A DNA stretch of 64,000 nucleotides from Paenibacillus sp. HGH0039 (GCF_000411255.1 NZ_KE150413.1:1712580-1776579); one strand, 5' to 3'. Counted from the stretch's first letter, positions 41,372 through 51,100 are shown. Made by a program: numbers and translations. The notes: generated from the letters alone by a model not told the origin.

Positions 41372-41536
41372 ATGGATAAACGAAAGGTTATTGCCGCCTA
41401 TCACCGGGGGTTTATCACCATGCAGGAGTGTGCGCAGATTCTAGGCATAGATTCCGTGCAGATTCTCGGGATGATGAACGATCCGAAGATGGCCGGTCCG
41501 TCCGGTCCCTGGCAGAAGCAATCGGCCGGCGGCTGA
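41372..41536 (+). CDS. Small conserved-type protein with possible helix-turn-helix
   Basis: A 54-residue protein starting MDKRKVIAAYHRGFITMQEC; the segment AYHRGFITMQECAQILGIDSVQI looks like a short helix-turn-helix in spacing, though too short for a full DNA-binding domain. Function unknown. ATG 41372 has a strong AAGGAGG upstream. It lies between cheR and the aroC promoter and ends before a terminator. Confidence 0.65.
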   Translation: MDKRKVIAAYHRGFITMQECAQILGIDSVQILGMMNDPKMAGPSGPWQKQSAGG

Positions 41537-41570
41537 CGATCGGAAGCTCAGGTCTAATGGAAACCGGATA

Positions 41571-41612
41571 AAACACGCTTTGATGCCGCCTGGCACGCAG
41601 GGCGTGTTTTTT
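41571..41612 (+). terminator. Terminator upstream of aroC
   Basis: AAACACGC pairs with GCGTGTTT around a longer structured loop, with six T. Confidence 0.75.
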
Positions 41613-41622
41613 GTGCGTGCGG

Positions 41623-41651
41623 TTGTCAAACGCATAGGGGTATACTATAAT
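41623..41651 (+). promoter_or_regulatory. Sigma-A-like promoter of aroC
   Basis: TTGTCA (41623-41628) and TATAAT (41646-41651), 17 bases apart. Confidence 0.8.
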
Positions 41652-41731
41652 GATAGAAAAACTTAGGCACTTGAAAGCGCTAAAGTGTTTGTCGGTACCG
41701 TAGTTGTACGGATTAGAAGGGAGCAAGAGTA

Positions 41732-42895
41732 GTGAGATACTTAACGGCGGGGGAAACACATGGTCCGCAGCTGACTGCGATCATTGAAGGATTTCCGAGT
41801 AATGTAACGATTGATTTTGAAGCCATGAACTTCCAATTACATAGAAGGCAGAAAGGCCACGGACGCGGACGCCGGATGCAGATCGAGAAAGATACCGCAA
41901 GCATTGTCGGCGGTGTGCGCCACGGCAGAACGACAGGTGCGCCGATTGCCCTGGTCGTCGAGAATAACGACTGGAAGCACTGGACTTCCATTATGAACAT
42001 AGAAGAGCAGCCGGATACGGACGAAGGAAAACGGCGGGTTAACCGGCCGCGTCCGGGTCACGCGGATCTCAACGGCGGTTTGAAATACAACCAGCGCGAC
42101 CTCCGCAACATTCTGGAACGCTCCAGCGCCAGGGAAACGACGATGCGCGTAGCTTGCGGCGCCGTCGCGAGACAGCTGCTTGAAGCGTTCGGCATCAAGC
42201 TGGCGAGCCACGTCGTCCGCATCGGCGAAGTGGAGGCGAAATCTCCGCAGCTGCCGATCGACGAGCTCATCGCGATTACGGAAGAGTCTCCCGTAAGAGT
42301 GACGGATCCCGAAGCGGAAGCGGCGATGATCGCGGCTATTGACGCGGCGAAGGCCGACGGAGATACGCTTGGCGGCATCGTAGAAGTTATCGTGGAAGGC
42401 GCGCCGGTCGGTCTGGGCAGTCACGTGCAGTGGGACCGCAAGCTTGACGGGCGCATCGCTCAGGCGGTTCTGTCCATCCAAGCGTTTAAAGGCTGCGAAA
42501 TCGGAATCGGATTCGAAGCGGCCAAACTGCGCGGCTCCAGCGTGCACGACGAGATTCAATATGATCCCGAGAAGGGCTTCCGCCGGGCGAGCAACCGCGC
42601 AGGCGGTTTCGAAGGCGGAATGACGACAGGCGAACCGATTGTCGTAAGAGGCGTCATGAAGCCGATCTCGACTCTATACAAACCGCTTCAGAGCGTGGAT
42701 ATCGATTCGAAAGAAGCATTCACGGCTCAAGTGGAACGCTCCGATACCTGCGCCGTGCCGGCTGCCGGCGTCATCATGGAGAACGTGGTGGCCTGGGAAG
42801 TCGCGCAGGCGTTCATGGAAAAATTCGGCGGAGATTCTCTCGAAGAGATTCGCCGCAATTATGAGAATTACTTGAAGCAAGTGGAGAGCTACTAA
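41732..42895 (+). CDS. aroC: Chorismate synthase
   Basis: AroC makes chorismate from 5-enolpyruvylshikimate 3-phosphate with reduced FMN. The 387-residue protein has the start [45 protein letters not shown] and [10 protein letters not shown]. The start is GTG 41732, with AAGGGAG 9 bases upstream. It leads aroC-aroB-aroH. Its product feeds TrpE, AroH and also MqnA encoded nearby. Confidence 0.96.
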   Translation: MRYLTAGETHGPQLTAIIEGFPSNVTIDFEAMNFQLHRRQKGHGRGRRMQIEKDTASIVGGVRHGRTTGAPIALVVENNDWKHWTSIMNIEEQPDTDEGKRRVNRPRPGHADLNGGLKYNQRDLRNILERSSARETTMRVACGAVARQLLEAFGIKLASHVVRIGEVEAKSPQLPIDELIAITEESPVRVTDPEAEAAMIAAIDAAKADGDTLGGIVEVIVEGAPVGLGSHVQWDRKLDGRIAQAVLSIQAFKGCEIGIGFEAAKLRGSSVHDEIQYDPEKGFRRASNRAGGFEGGMTTGEPIVVRGVMKPISTLYKPLQSVDIDSKEAFTAQVERSDTCAVPAAGVIMENVVAWEVAQAFMEKFGGDSLEEIRRNYENYLKQVESY

Positions 42896-42896
42896 G

Positions 42897-43991
42897 ATGA
42901 TGGAGCTGAAAGTTGATCTCGGCGAGCGCTCGTATCCAATCTACTTGGGAGAAGGGCTGCTCAAGGACTGTGCCGCGTATTTCGACAAACATGCCATCAG
43001 CAAACGCGCCCCGCTTCTGATCGTTACGGATGAGTCGGTTGCGCGCCATCATCTTCAGCCCGTCATGGACAGCCTGACAGCCGGCGGATACAAGGCGTCT
43101 TCTTTTATCGTGCCGCCGGGCGAGGGCTCGAAATCATTACAGATGCTGGAGCAAATCGTTACAGCCGCTCTTGAAGCCGGGCTGGACCGCAAGTCCACCA
43201 TCGTCGCACTGGGCGGAGGCGTCGTCGGAGACCTCGCCGGTTTCGCTGCGGCAAGCTTTATGCGCGGCATCGCCTTTGTACAAATGCCTACCACCATTCT
43301 GGCTCATGACAGCAGTGTCGGGGGTAAGGTTGCGGTCAATCATCCTTTGGCGAAAAACATCATCGGCGCTTTTCACCAGCCGGAGATGGTGCTGTACGAC
43401 GTAACCACGTTACAAACCCTGCCAAAGCGGGACATTTCCGCGGGATTGTCGGAAATGATCAAGCACGGTCTGATCTGGGACGCCGATTTTGTGACGTGGC
43501 TGGAAAACAACCGGGAGAAGCTGCTTTCCCTGGACCCGGAAGCTCTGCAGTACGGGCTTTACCAGGGCTGCAAGGTTAAATCTCTGGTTGTATCGCAGGA
43601 TGAGCGCGAGAACGGCCTCCGGGCGATTTTGAACCTCGGCCACACGATCGGCCATGCTTTAGAGGCGGTCGCCGGCTACAACGAGCTCTTGCACGGCGAA
43701 GCCATCTCCATCGGGATGGTCGGTTCGGCGCGGCTTGCCGTGAAGCTCGGATACTCCGAGGACATCTACACGGTGACCAAGCGCATCCTGCAAAGTTTCG
43801 GGCTGCCGGTCCGTCTGCCGGAGCAGTACGACACGGCCCGGATTATGAGCGCATTGATGCACGACAAGAAGTTCAAGGAAGGCACCATGACGTTCATTAT
43901 ACCTACGGCTGTCGGGCAGGTGGAAATCCGAAGCGATGTCCGCCGCGAATGGGTGGAAGAAGTCGTGGAACAACTTAAGCGGGAGGCATAA
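42897..43991 (+). CDS. aroB: 3-dehydroquinate synthase
   Basis: AroB cyclises DAHP to 3-dehydroquinate, NAD and divalent metal dependent. The 364-residue protein has VVALGGGVVGDLAGFAAAS, MPTTILAHDSSVGGK, and metal ligands in SEMIKHGLIWD, NLGHTIGHALE and LLHGEAISIGM. It starts 2 bases after aroC; ATG 42897 and ATG 42900 are both possible. aroH follows after 2 bases. Confidence 0.96.
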   Translation: MMELKVDLGERSYPIYLGEGLLKDCAAYFDKHAISKRAPLLIVTDESVARHHLQPVMDSLTAGGYKASSFIVPPGEGSKSLQMLEQIVTAALEAGLDRKSTIVALGGGVVGDLAGFAAASFMRGIAFVQMPTTILAHDSSVGGKVAVNHPLAKNIIGAFHQPEMVLYDVTTLQTLPKRDISAGLSEMIKHGLIWDADFVTWLENNREKLLSLDPEALQYGLYQGCKVKSLVVSQDERENGLRAILNLGHTIGHALEAVAGYNELLHGEAISIGMVGSARLAVKLGYSEDIYTVTKRILQSFGLPVRLPEQYDTARIMSALMHDKKFKEGTMTFIIPTAVGQVEIRSDVRREWVEEVVEQLKREA

Positions 43992-43993
43992 CC

Positions 43994-44371
43994 ATGTTCG
44001 TTAGAGGAATCCGCGGCGCAACAACCGTGGAAAGCAACGAAGAAGGACAGATTCTGGCGGCTACGCTGGAGCTTTTGGAAAAGATTGTCCGCGAGAACGA
44101 CGTGAAACCCGATGAAATTTCCTCGGTCTTTATTACGGTCACCAAAGAACTGACCGCGACGTTCCCGGCGAGAGCCATCCGCCAGATGCCGGGCTGGGAT
44201 CTCGTACCGCTTATGTGCTCCATCGAAATCGATGTAGACAACAGTCTTCCGAAATGTATCCGGCTTATGGTGCTGGCCAATACGACGAAACGGCAGGATG
44301 AAATGCGGCACGTTTATTTAAAAGGCGCGCAGGTTCTGCGTCCGGATATTGTAAAATTGACAAATCCCTAA
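43994..44371 (+). CDS. aroH: Chorismate mutase, AroH type
   Basis: Monofunctional chorismate mutase of the B. subtilis trimeric fold, converting chorismate to prephenate for tyrosine and phenylalanine. The 125-residue protein starts MFVRGIRGATTVESNEE, with the active-site Arg near the N-terminus and further conserved residues in CIRLMVLANT. ATG 43994 follows GGGAGG. The trp promoter's -35 lies inside its 3' end. Confidence 0.94.
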   Translation: MFVRGIRGATTVESNEEGQILAATLELLEKIVRENDVKPDEISSVFITVTKELTATFPARAIRQMPGWDLVPLMCSIEIDVDNSLPKCIRLMVLANTTKRQDEMRHVYLKGAQVLRPDIVKLTNP

Positions 44372-44386
44372 TCCGGGTAGTATAGT
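44357..44386 (+). promoter_or_regulatory. Promoter of the trp operon
   Basis: TTGACA (44357-44362) and TATAGT (44381-44386) with an 18-base spacer; the -35 overlaps the end of aroH. The predicted start is near 44393, at the first NAG triplet. Confidence 0.8.
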
Positions 44387-44391
44387 CATTA

Positions 44392-44444
44392 TAGATGAGT
44401 AGAGCTTAGATGAGATCAGTTGAGAAGAGTAGAGTTGAGCATAG
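44392..44444 (+). promoter_or_regulatory. TRAP-binding site: 11 NAG triplets
   Basis: Triplets begin at 44392, 44397, 44402, 44407, 44412, 44417, 44422, 44427, 44432, 44437 and 44442, exactly every 5 bases. The order is TAG, GAG, GAG, TAG, GAG, CAG, GAG, GAG, GAG, GAG, TAG. Eleven matches the 11-subunit TRAP ring (mtrB in this window). Confidence 0.93.
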
Positions 44445-44651
44445 ACAGCGCATAACTATCGTTAGCATTTCGCATGAGTTGCGAAAGGACGATAATAACC
44501 GTTCCGTCCCTTTGATAGCAAGGGGGGTTCTGTAGTTTTTTCTGCAGAGCGGAGAACTGTAGTCTTACAGCCGGTTCTTTTAACGAACCTTTACGGCTCT
44601 AGACGGTGCGCCTTGAATTCCTGCACTCTTACCAATCAAATGAACTCAACC
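44445..44651 (+). promoter_or_regulatory. Long structured segment of the trp leader
   Basis: About 200 bases separate the TRAP site from the attenuator. They contain small hairpins: TATCGT/ACGATA enclosing TTTCGCA/TGCGAAA (44457-44495), CCCTT/AAGGG (44508-44524), and GGTTC/GAACC (44573-44589). No T-box core was found. CCCTTT at 44508-44513 could also pair with the trpE ribosome-binding site AAAGGG. Confidence 0.6.
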
Positions 44652-44690
44652 AAACCTCTACGGATGCGTAGAGGTTTTTTTATTTTTTTA
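44652..44690 (+). terminator. trp operon attenuator
   Basis: AAACCTCTAC pairs with GTAGAGGTTT, followed by a long T run. The 5' arm CTCTAC (44656-44661) is complementary to GTAGAG at 44399-44404 and at 44429-44434 in the TRAP site, giving a possible antiterminator that TRAP would block. Confidence 0.88.
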
Positions 44691-44720
44691 AATGCTGCCC
44701 GTAGAAAGGGGAAAACAAGA

Positions 44721-46265
44721 ATGAATACCGAGCTTCAAGAAGTGATCCGCCTGGGAAAAGAATACAATCTGATACCGATTGTACGCTGCCTGCTGGCGGA
44801 TACGGAGACACCGATCCGAGTATTTCAGCATGTTGCCGACGAGAAACGCGCGTTCCTGCTTGAAAGCGTAGAGGGCGGCATTAAGTGGGCCCGGTATTCG
44901 TTCATCGGTACAGACCCGTTTCTCATTATAAGGGCACGCGACGGAAAGACTCATCTGGAGACGCAGGGAAGAACGATCACGACGGAAGAAAAGCCGCTTG
45001 AAGCTTTGAAAAGCCAGCTTGCGTTATTCCGGAGCCCTTCGATTGAGGGACTGCCTAGATTCACAGGCGGAGCGGTCGGATTTTTCGGGTACGATCTTCT
45101 CCAGTATTATGAGAACCTTCCCAAACACCGCGTCGACGATATTCAGATGGATGATATCCAGTTCATGTTTTGCGACCAGGTTATTGCCTTCGATCACTTC
45201 AAACAGCAGATGAATGTGATCGCGAACGTGCACATTCCTGAAGGAGCCAGCGAGGAAACGATAGCGGAAGCTTACCGTCAAACCTGTCAGAAGCTGGACG
45301 CGACGATACAAAAGCTCAAAAAGCCTCTCCCTTCGACCATGATGACCCATAGCGAAGTGGAAACGACTACGGATCTGAGCGGCTTCCGTTCCAATCTGAG
45401 TAAAGAACAGTATGTATCCAATGTGAAAGCGGCCCAGGAATATATTAAGGCCGGCGACATCTTTCAGGTGGTGCTGTCCCAGCGTTTCGAAACGGATACG
45501 GACGTCTCTCCGCTGCAGGTTTATCGGGTACTCCGTACATTGAATCCTTCCCCTTACATGTACTATTTGAAAATGGACGATGAAGTCATCGTGGGAACCT
45601 CTCCCGAAATGCTGGTGCGCGTGGAGGACGAGAGAGTGGATACAAGAGCCATTGCGGGCACACGACCGAGAGGCAAAACGCCCGAACACGATCTTGAGCT
45701 TGAGCAGGATCTGCTCGCGGACCAGAAGGAACGTGCGGAGCATCTGATGCTGGTGGATCTCGTGCGTAACGATGTAGGCCGGGTTGCCGAATACGGTACG
45801 GTGTCCTGCGACAGCTTTATGCAGATCGAGCGCTACTCGCACGTGATGCACATCGTGTCGAACGTGTCGGGGACGATGAACAAAGAGAAGGACTTCTTCG
45901 ATGCCTTCCTGTCCTGTCTGCCGGCAGGCACGGTGTCCGGGGCGCCGAAGCTGAGAGCGATGGAGATAATCGCCGAATTTGAAAATGAAAGAAGAGGCAC
46001 CTACGCCGGTGCTATCGGCTACCTTGGTTTCTCGGGGAATATGGATTCGGCCATTACGATCCGGACTATCGTTTTCAAGAACGGCAAAGCGTATATCCAG
46101 GCCGGAGCGGGTGTTGTTTTCGATTCCGATCCGGTGAAAGAGTACGAGGAGACGGTGAACAAGGCGCGGGGGATGATGACAGCGATCCGTACCGCGGAAG
46201 CGATGTTCAAGCGGGCGGCGGATAATCCGAACCTCGACTACTATGTCCACGTCCCGGCCCTTTAG
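44721..46265 (+). CDS. trpE: Anthranilate synthase component I
   Basis: TrpE converts chorismate to anthranilate with ammonia from the glutaminase subunit (TrpG/PabA, not in this window). The 514-residue protein has the C-terminal chorismate-binding domain, with IKAGDIFQVVLSQRF, GTSPEMLVR, AGTRPRGKT, LMLVDLVRNDVGRV and GTVSGAPKLRAMEII. The N-terminal feedback site LLESVEGG is present near residue 50. ATG 44721 follows AAAGGGG, just after the attenuator. It is first of trpEDCFBA-hisC-tyrA. Confidence 0.96.
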   Translation: MNTELQEVIRLGKEYNLIPIVRCLLADTETPIRVFQHVADEKRAFLLESVEGGIKWARYSFIGTDPFLIIRARDGKTHLETQGRTITTEEKPLEALKSQLALFRSPSIEGLPRFTGGAVGFFGYDLLQYYENLPKHRVDDIQMDDIQFMFCDQVIAFDHFKQQMNVIANVHIPEGASEETIAEAYRQTCQKLDATIQKLKKPLPSTMMTHSEVETTTDLSGFRSNLSKEQYVSNVKAAQEYIKAGDIFQVVLSQRFETDTDVSPLQVYRVLRTLNPSPYMYYLKMDDEVIVGTSPEMLVRVEDERVDTRAIAGTRPRGKTPEHDLELEQDLLADQKERAEHLMLVDLVRNDVGRVAEYGTVSCDSFMQIERYSHVMHIVSNVSGTMNKEKDFFDAFLSCLPAGTVSGAPKLRAMEIIAEFENERRGTYAGAIGYLGFSGNMDSAITIRTIVFKNGKAYIQAGAGVVFDSDPVKEYEETVNKARGMMTAIRTAEAMFKRAADNPNLDYYVHVPAL

Positions 46266-46374
46266 GCAGGAAGGATCGGCCGGAAAGGATCGGAACTAGA
46301 CGACGGAACGAACGGCAGATGAACGGTACATGAACGGCAGGTTAAAATCCATTTCGAAGAAGGAGGACGGTCAG

Positions 46375-47415
46375 ATGGCGGCGAATGGTACCATTCAGCG
46401 GGCGATTTCGACACTCATTGGAGGCGGGAACTTATCCCGTGATGAAGCGAGGGAGGTCATGCTGTCGGTTATGGACGGGGAAGCAACCCCCGCCCAAATC
46501 GGCAGTGTGATGACCGCGATGAGGATTAAGGGAGAAACAATCGAAGAGGTGACGGGCTTTGCCGAAGCGATGAGGCTTAAAGCGACCTCGGTGCAGACCA
46601 TCCAGGATAATCTGCTGGATACTTGCGGAACCGGAGGCGACGGAGCGGGAACGTTCAACATCTCGACCGCCTCCGCTATCGTGGCGGCAGCCGGGGGTAT
46701 CCGGGTCGCCAAGCACGGTAATCGTGCGATGTCCAGCAGCAGCGGCAGCGCGGATGTGCTGGAGGCGCTCGGAGTGAACATCGAGCTCGACGGCGGTCAG
46801 GCGGCGGAGTGCCTCGATCAGATCGGCATCTGCTTCATGTACGCCCAGCGGTATCACCAATCGATGAAGCACGCTGCGGGTCCGCGCCGTGAGCTGGGAG
46901 TCCGGACGGTGTTTAACCTGCTGGGCCCGCTGACCAACCCGGCCGGCGCCGACCGCCAGGTGCTCGGAGTGTTCGAGCGCGGCAAGACGGAGCTGGTCGC
47001 CGAAGTGTTGGGAGCGCTCGGCCTTAAACGGGCGGTCGTGGTTTCCAGCTACGACGGTTTGGACGAAATCAGCATTTCCGCACCTACGCAGGTGACGGAA
47101 TTGAAAAACGGAACGGTGAACACCTACACCGTTACACCGGATGATCTCGGCCTTCAAACTTACTCCCTGCAAGACATCCAGGGAGGGAACGCGGCGGAGA
47201 ATGCGGAAATCATCCGCACGATTTTCACCGGCGCCACAGGCGCACACCGCGAAATCGTGCTTGCCAATGCGGGCGCCTGCTTCTACGTGACCGGAATTGC
47301 CGGCACGCTTCAAGAAGGCGTCAAGGTAGCGGCCGATGTCATTGACAGCGGCAAAGCTATGGAAAAATTACAGCAATTAGCCCACTATACAGGAGATCTG
47401 AGCTATGTTTCTTGA
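46375..47415 (+). CDS. trpD: Anthranilate phosphoribosyltransferase
   Basis: TrpD joins anthranilate and PRPP. The 346-residue protein has GTGGDGAGTFNISTA (PRPP binding), KHGNRAMSSSSGSADVLE and GPLTNPAGADRQVLGVF. The ATG at 46375 has GGAGG upstream; an earlier in-frame ATG (46330) has none. The 109 bases before it contain short direct repeats of GAACGGCAG but no gene. trpC begins 11 bases before its stop. Confidence 0.95.
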   Translation: MAANGTIQRAISTLIGGGNLSRDEAREVMLSVMDGEATPAQIGSVMTAMRIKGETIEEVTGFAEAMRLKATSVQTIQDNLLDTCGTGGDGAGTFNISTASAIVAAAGGIRVAKHGNRAMSSSSGSADVLEALGVNIELDGGQAAECLDQIGICFMYAQRYHQSMKHAAGPRRELGVRTVFNLLGPLTNPAGADRQVLGVFERGKTELVAEVLGALGLKRAVVVSSYDGLDEISISAPTQVTELKNGTVNTYTVTPDDLGLQTYSLQDIQGGNAAENAEIIRTIFTGATGAHREIVLANAGACFYVTGIAGTLQEGVKVAADVIDSGKAMEKLQQLAHYTGDLSYVS

Positions 47416-48208
47416 TAAAATCGTAACAACCAAGCGCAGAGAAGTTGAGGAACTTCGCGGACAGGTAAGCTCTTCCGAGCTGGAGCGACGTATTTCCGGC
47501 CTGCAGGCGTGCAGAGGGTTCGAACGTGCCCTGCGGGACGGAAGAAATCGGCCGACGGGACTCATTACGGAAGTGAAGAAGGCTTCCCCTTCCAAAGGCC
47601 TTATCCGTGCCGATTTCGATCCCGTCCAGTTGGCTTCGGCCTATGCCGAAGCCGGGACGGACTGCATTTCGGTGCTGACGGACAAAGATTACTTCCAAGG
47701 CGCCAACGACTACTTAAGCGCCGTCCGCGAAGCGGTAAACGTGCCGCTGCTCCGCAAAGATTTTACCATCGACCCGCTGCAGGTTCTGGAAGCGAGAGTC
47801 ATCGGCGCGGATGCCGTTCTGCTGATTGCGGCCATCCTCAAGCCTTCCGAGCTAAAGGAACTCAAGCAGCTCGCGCAGGATGTCGGGCTCGACGTTCTCG
47901 TGGAAGTTCACGACCGCCGGGAGCTGGAGACGGTCCTGGAGCAGGACGCGACTCTAGTCGGCATTAACAACCGGAATCTGAAAACATTCGTAACCGATAT
48001 CAAGACGACGGAAGAACTGGCGGCGATCGTGCCGGACGACCGGATTCTAGTCAGCGAAAGCGGAATTTCTTCCCGGGACGATCTGGATTTCGTCCGTAAA
48101 GCCGGCGCACGGGCCGTGCTGATCGGGGAGCATTTTATGAGACAGCCGGATGTCGGCCAAGCCGTCCATGACTTGATGGGCGAACGCAGTATTACCCGGA
48201 ATTTTTAA
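47405..48208 (+). CDS. trpC: Indole-3-glycerol-phosphate synthase
   Basis: TrpC closes the indole ring. The 267-residue TIM-barrel has ITEVKKASPSKGLI (catalytic Lys), VLTDKDYFQG, LLRKDFTIDPLQVLEAR, VGINNRNLKTF and VSESGISSRDDL. ATG 47405 follows AGGAGATC within the end of trpD, so translation is coupled. A 94-base gap follows before trpF. Confidence 0.95.
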   Translation: MFLDKIVTTKRREVEELRGQVSSSELERRISGLQACRGFERALRDGRNRPTGLITEVKKASPSKGLIRADFDPVQLASAYAEAGTDCISVLTDKDYFQGANDYLSAVREAVNVPLLRKDFTIDPLQVLEARVIGADAVLLIAAILKPSELKELKQLAQDVGLDVLVEVHDRRELETVLEQDATLVGINNRNLKTFVTDIKTTEELAAIVPDDRILVSESGISSRDDLDFVRKAGARAVLIGEHFMRQPDVGQAVHDLMGERSITRNF

Positions 48209-48302
48209 ATGCTAAAGAACGGGCTGCAGAAGAAGTTTCCTTCGTAAGCGAGTGGAGTAATGGCGGCTAAATAGGCTTTTTGGCTGCCGGGGAGTGAAGA
48301 AA

Positions 48303-49028
48303 ATGGGATCGGTTTCAAAAAGACCGGACGTAAAAATTTGTGGACTTCAAAGCGTTGAAGTGTTAAAATCAATCGTACATTTCCCGATTAGCCAGATCGG
48401 GTTTGTTTTTGCACCCAGCAGAAGACGAATCACGCCGGAGCGAGCTTCCGAGATGATTTCGTTTCTGCATGAACGTTCTCGGCAGGGCCACCGTGTTCCC
48501 AAGACGGTCGGGGTGTTTGTCAATCCCACCCGGGAGGAGCTCGCGGATGTTTTGTCCGTCGCCAAACTGGATATTATCCAGTTTCACGGGGAAGAGGCGC
48601 CCGAAACGTGCAGAAGCATCAAAGAACAATTTGGTGTGGAGCTTTGGAAAGTATCCTCGATTAAAAACGAAGAGCCTCCTGTCAACGAGAGCTCTTTTTC
48701 GGATATAAAGGACGGGGTGAACGGCTGGATACAGCGGCTTGATCCTTATCGCGACGCAGTGGATGCCGTATTGATCGATACGTTCGATCCGGTTTACGGC
48801 GGAGGGTCGGGGCGCACATTCTCTTGGAATTGTATACCCGCAGCCCGTAAATGGGCATTGTCCGCGGGCATGCCCCTGATTGTAGCGGGAGGGTTAAATC
48901 CCGACAATGTCGGCGACCTCATTGAACAATATGAAATCGACGGAGTCGACGTTTCGAGCGGAGTCGAGACGGACGGTGTTAAAGATATCGCCAAGATTGC
49001 AGCTTTTGTGGAAAGGGTGACAGGATAA
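48303..49028 (+). CDS. trpF: Phosphoribosylanthranilate isomerase
   Basis: TrpF performs the Amadori rearrangement of PRA. The 241-residue protein has [10 protein letters not shown] (catalytic Cys), [38 protein letters not shown] (catalytic Asp) and AGGLNPDNV. It is about 25 residues longer than usual; the extra sequence lies around residues 123-150. The ATG at 48303 has GGGGAG 8 bases upstream. The stop overlaps the trpB start (TAATG). Confidence 0.92.
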   Translation: MGSVSKRPDVKICGLQSVEVLKSIVHFPISQIGFVFAPSRRRITPERASEMISFLHERSRQGHRVPKTVGVFVNPTREELADVLSVAKLDIIQFHGEEAPETCRSIKEQFGVELWKVSSIKNEEPPVNESSFSDIKDGVNGWIQRLDPYRDAVDAVLIDTFDPVYGGGSGRTFSWNCIPAARKWALSAGMPLIVAGGLNPDNVGDLIEQYEIDGVDVSSGVETDGVKDIAKIAAFVERVTG

Positions 49029-50236
49029 TGGCAGCAGCAGTACCAGATGAGCATGGAAGATTCGGACGTTTCGGGGGGAAATATGTACCAGAAACGTTAA
49101 TGAACGCACTGATCGAACTGGAAGAAGCTTACCGTAAATATTCACAGGATCCCGAATTTATAAAAGAGGTTGAAACGCTGCTGCATGATTATTCCGGCAG
49201 ACCGACACGGCTTTATCACGCGCAAAGGCTGACCGAGAAGCTTGGCGGAGCCAAAATCTATTTGAAGCGTGAAGATCTTAACCACACGGGCGCGCACAAA
49301 ATCAACAATACGATCGGACAGGCGCTTCTGGCCAAGCGGATGGGCAAGAAAAAAGTCATCGCCGAAACCGGCGCGGGACAGCATGGCGTCGCTACGGCTA
49401 CCGTTGCGGCACTGCTTGGCCTGGAATGCAAGGTATTCATGGGCGAAGAAGATATGAAACGCCAGCAGTTGAACGTATTCCGGATGCGTCTGCTCGGAAC
49501 GGAAGTCGTTCCTGTGTTGTCCGGCACCCGTACGCTCAAGGACGCGTGCAACGAGACGCTCCGCTACTGGGTCAGCAATGTGCACGATACGTATTATATC
49601 CTCGGATCCGTAACCGGTCCGCATCCATATCCGATGATTGTCCGCGATTTCCAGCGTGTAATCGGAGACGAGACGCGCTCGCAGATTCTGGAACTCGAAG
49701 GAAGACTGCCCGATACGGTTATCGCCTGTGTCGGCGGAGGCAGCAACGCGATGGGGATGTTTTATCCGTTTGTCGGCGATGAAAGCGTGCGCCTGATCGC
49801 GACGGAAGCAGCCGGACGCGGCGTGGACACCGAAGAGCATGCGGCGACGATGGCGAAGGGAAGCCCCGGCGTGTTCCAGGGTTCGCTCAGTTACGTGCTC
49901 CAGGACGAATTCGGCCAAGTGATTCCTGCCCATTCCATTTCGGCCGGTCTTGATTATCCCGGCGTAGGACCCGAGCACGCTTACCTGAAAGACTTGAAGC
50001 GGGCAGAATACGTGCCGATCACCGACGCCGAGGCGCTCGACGCTCTGCAATTGCTCTGTAAGACGGAAGGTATTATTCCGGCGCTGGAAAGCGCGCACGC
50101 GGTTGCGCAGGCGATAAAAACGGCTCCGACTATGTCCCCGGACGAGCTTCTTGTCATTTGTTTGTCGGGCCGCGGAGATAAAGACGTGGAAGCTATCATG
50201 GGCTATCTCGGAGGTGCAGATCATGAATCGCATTGA
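49028..50236 (+). CDS. trpB: Tryptophan synthase beta chain
   Basis: TrpB condenses indole and serine with pyridoxal phosphate. The 402-residue protein has the N-terminal [16 protein letters not shown], the PLP lysine in [15 protein letters not shown] near residue 94, [13 protein letters not shown], the phosphate loop [10 protein letters not shown], and [11 protein letters not shown]. The start overlaps the trpF stop by one base, and the gene overlaps trpA by 14 bases. Confidence 0.97.
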   Translation: MAAAVPDEHGRFGRFGGKYVPETLMNALIELEEAYRKYSQDPEFIKEVETLLHDYSGRPTRLYHAQRLTEKLGGAKIYLKREDLNHTGAHKINNTIGQALLAKRMGKKKVIAETGAGQHGVATATVAALLGLECKVFMGEEDMKRQQLNVFRMRLLGTEVVPVLSGTRTLKDACNETLRYWVSNVHDTYYILGSVTGPHPYPMIVRDFQRVIGDETRSQILELEGRLPDTVIACVGGGSNAMGMFYPFVGDESVRLIATEAAGRGVDTEEHAATMAKGSPGVFQGSLSYVLQDEFGQVIPAHSISAGLDYPGVGPEHAYLKDLKRAEYVPITDAEALDALQLLCKTEGIIPALESAHAVAQAIKTAPTMSPDELLVICLSGRGDKDVEAIMGYLGGADHESH

Positions 50237-51050
50237 TCGTAAATTTGCGGAGCTGAAATCCGCCGGTAAGAACGCACTCATACCTTTTATTACGGTAGGG
50301 GATCCTACGGCGGACGTTACCCTGGATATTATCCGTGAACTGGAGAAATCCGGCGCGGACCTCTTGGAACTCGGCGTCCCGTACTCCGATCCGCTCGCGG
50401 ACGGCCCCGTTATTCAGGAGTCTTCCGGACGTGCCCTGAAAAGCGGGATTACCGTGCTGAAGGTAATCGAAATCGCCAAGCAGGCGCGCAGCGAGGGCTC
50501 CGAGCTGCCCATGATCTTGTTTACTTACTACAATCCGCTCCTTCGCATCGGGCTGGAGCGCGTTTTTGAACTCATGAAGGAAAGTGATATCAGCGGCGTT
50601 ATTATTCCGGACCTGCCGATGGAGGAAGACGCGGAAGCCAAGCAGCTCGCGGAGCGGCACGGCATTCATCTGATTCCGCTGATTGCGCCGACTTCCAACG
50701 AGCGTGTGCAGAAAATCGTCGGCCGGGCTTCGGGCTTTGTCTACTGCGTGTCCTCCATGGGAGTGACCGGTGTACGCTCCGAGTTTCATGCGGGTGTAGA
50801 CGATTTCCTGGCTTCGGTAAAAGCGGCCACGGATTTGCCGATCGCAATCGGCTTCGGCATTTCGAACCGCGAGCAGGTCGAGCGCTTCGAGAAAACGTGC
50901 GACGCGGTCGTTGTGGGCAGTGCCATCGTCCGCCGGATCGGCGAACAGGAACACCGCCTCCAGGACGAAAGTACGAAACAAGATGCGCTGAAGCAAATCG
51001 GTGAATTTGTCAGAGACTTGAAAGGCGCGTCTTTTCAAACGCAAAGTTAA
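50223..51050 (+). CDS. trpA: Tryptophan synthase alpha chain
   Basis: TrpA cleaves indole-3-glycerol phosphate and channels indole to TrpB. The 275-residue TIM-barrel has [30 protein letters not shown] (catalytic Glu and Asp), [12 protein letters not shown] and [15 protein letters not shown] 50223 follows GGAGGTG inside the trpB end. Confidence 0.96.
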   Translation: MNRIDRKFAELKSAGKNALIPFITVGDPTADVTLDIIRELEKSGADLLELGVPYSDPLADGPVIQESSGRALKSGITVLKVIEIAKQARSEGSELPMILFTYYNPLLRIGLERVFELMKESDISGVIIPDLPMEEDAEAKQLAERHGIHLIPLIAPTSNERVQKIVGRASGFVYCVSSMGVTGVRSEFHAGVDDFLASVKAATDLPIAIGFGISNREQVERFEKTCDAVVVGSAIVRRIGEQEHRLQDESTKQDALKQIGEFVRDLKGASFQTQS

Positions 51051-51100
51051 CGAGTAAAGCACGACGAATGCAGATAGAGAGACAGGCTGAGGTGACAGAC

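Noticed and set aside
44475-44516. Short leader peptide frame (13 codons) in the trp leader
   Set aside because: It has no tryptophan codons and no ribosome-binding site, so peptide-based attenuation is not supported.
44613-44720. N-terminal extension of trpE starting at a TTG before the attenuator
   Set aside because: It would translate through the terminator hairpin; ATG 44721 has a good AAAGGGG site and matches TrpE length.
46266-46374. Direct repeats of GAACGGCAG-like units between trpE and trpD
   Set aside because: Only two to three imperfect short copies; too few to call a functional repeat.
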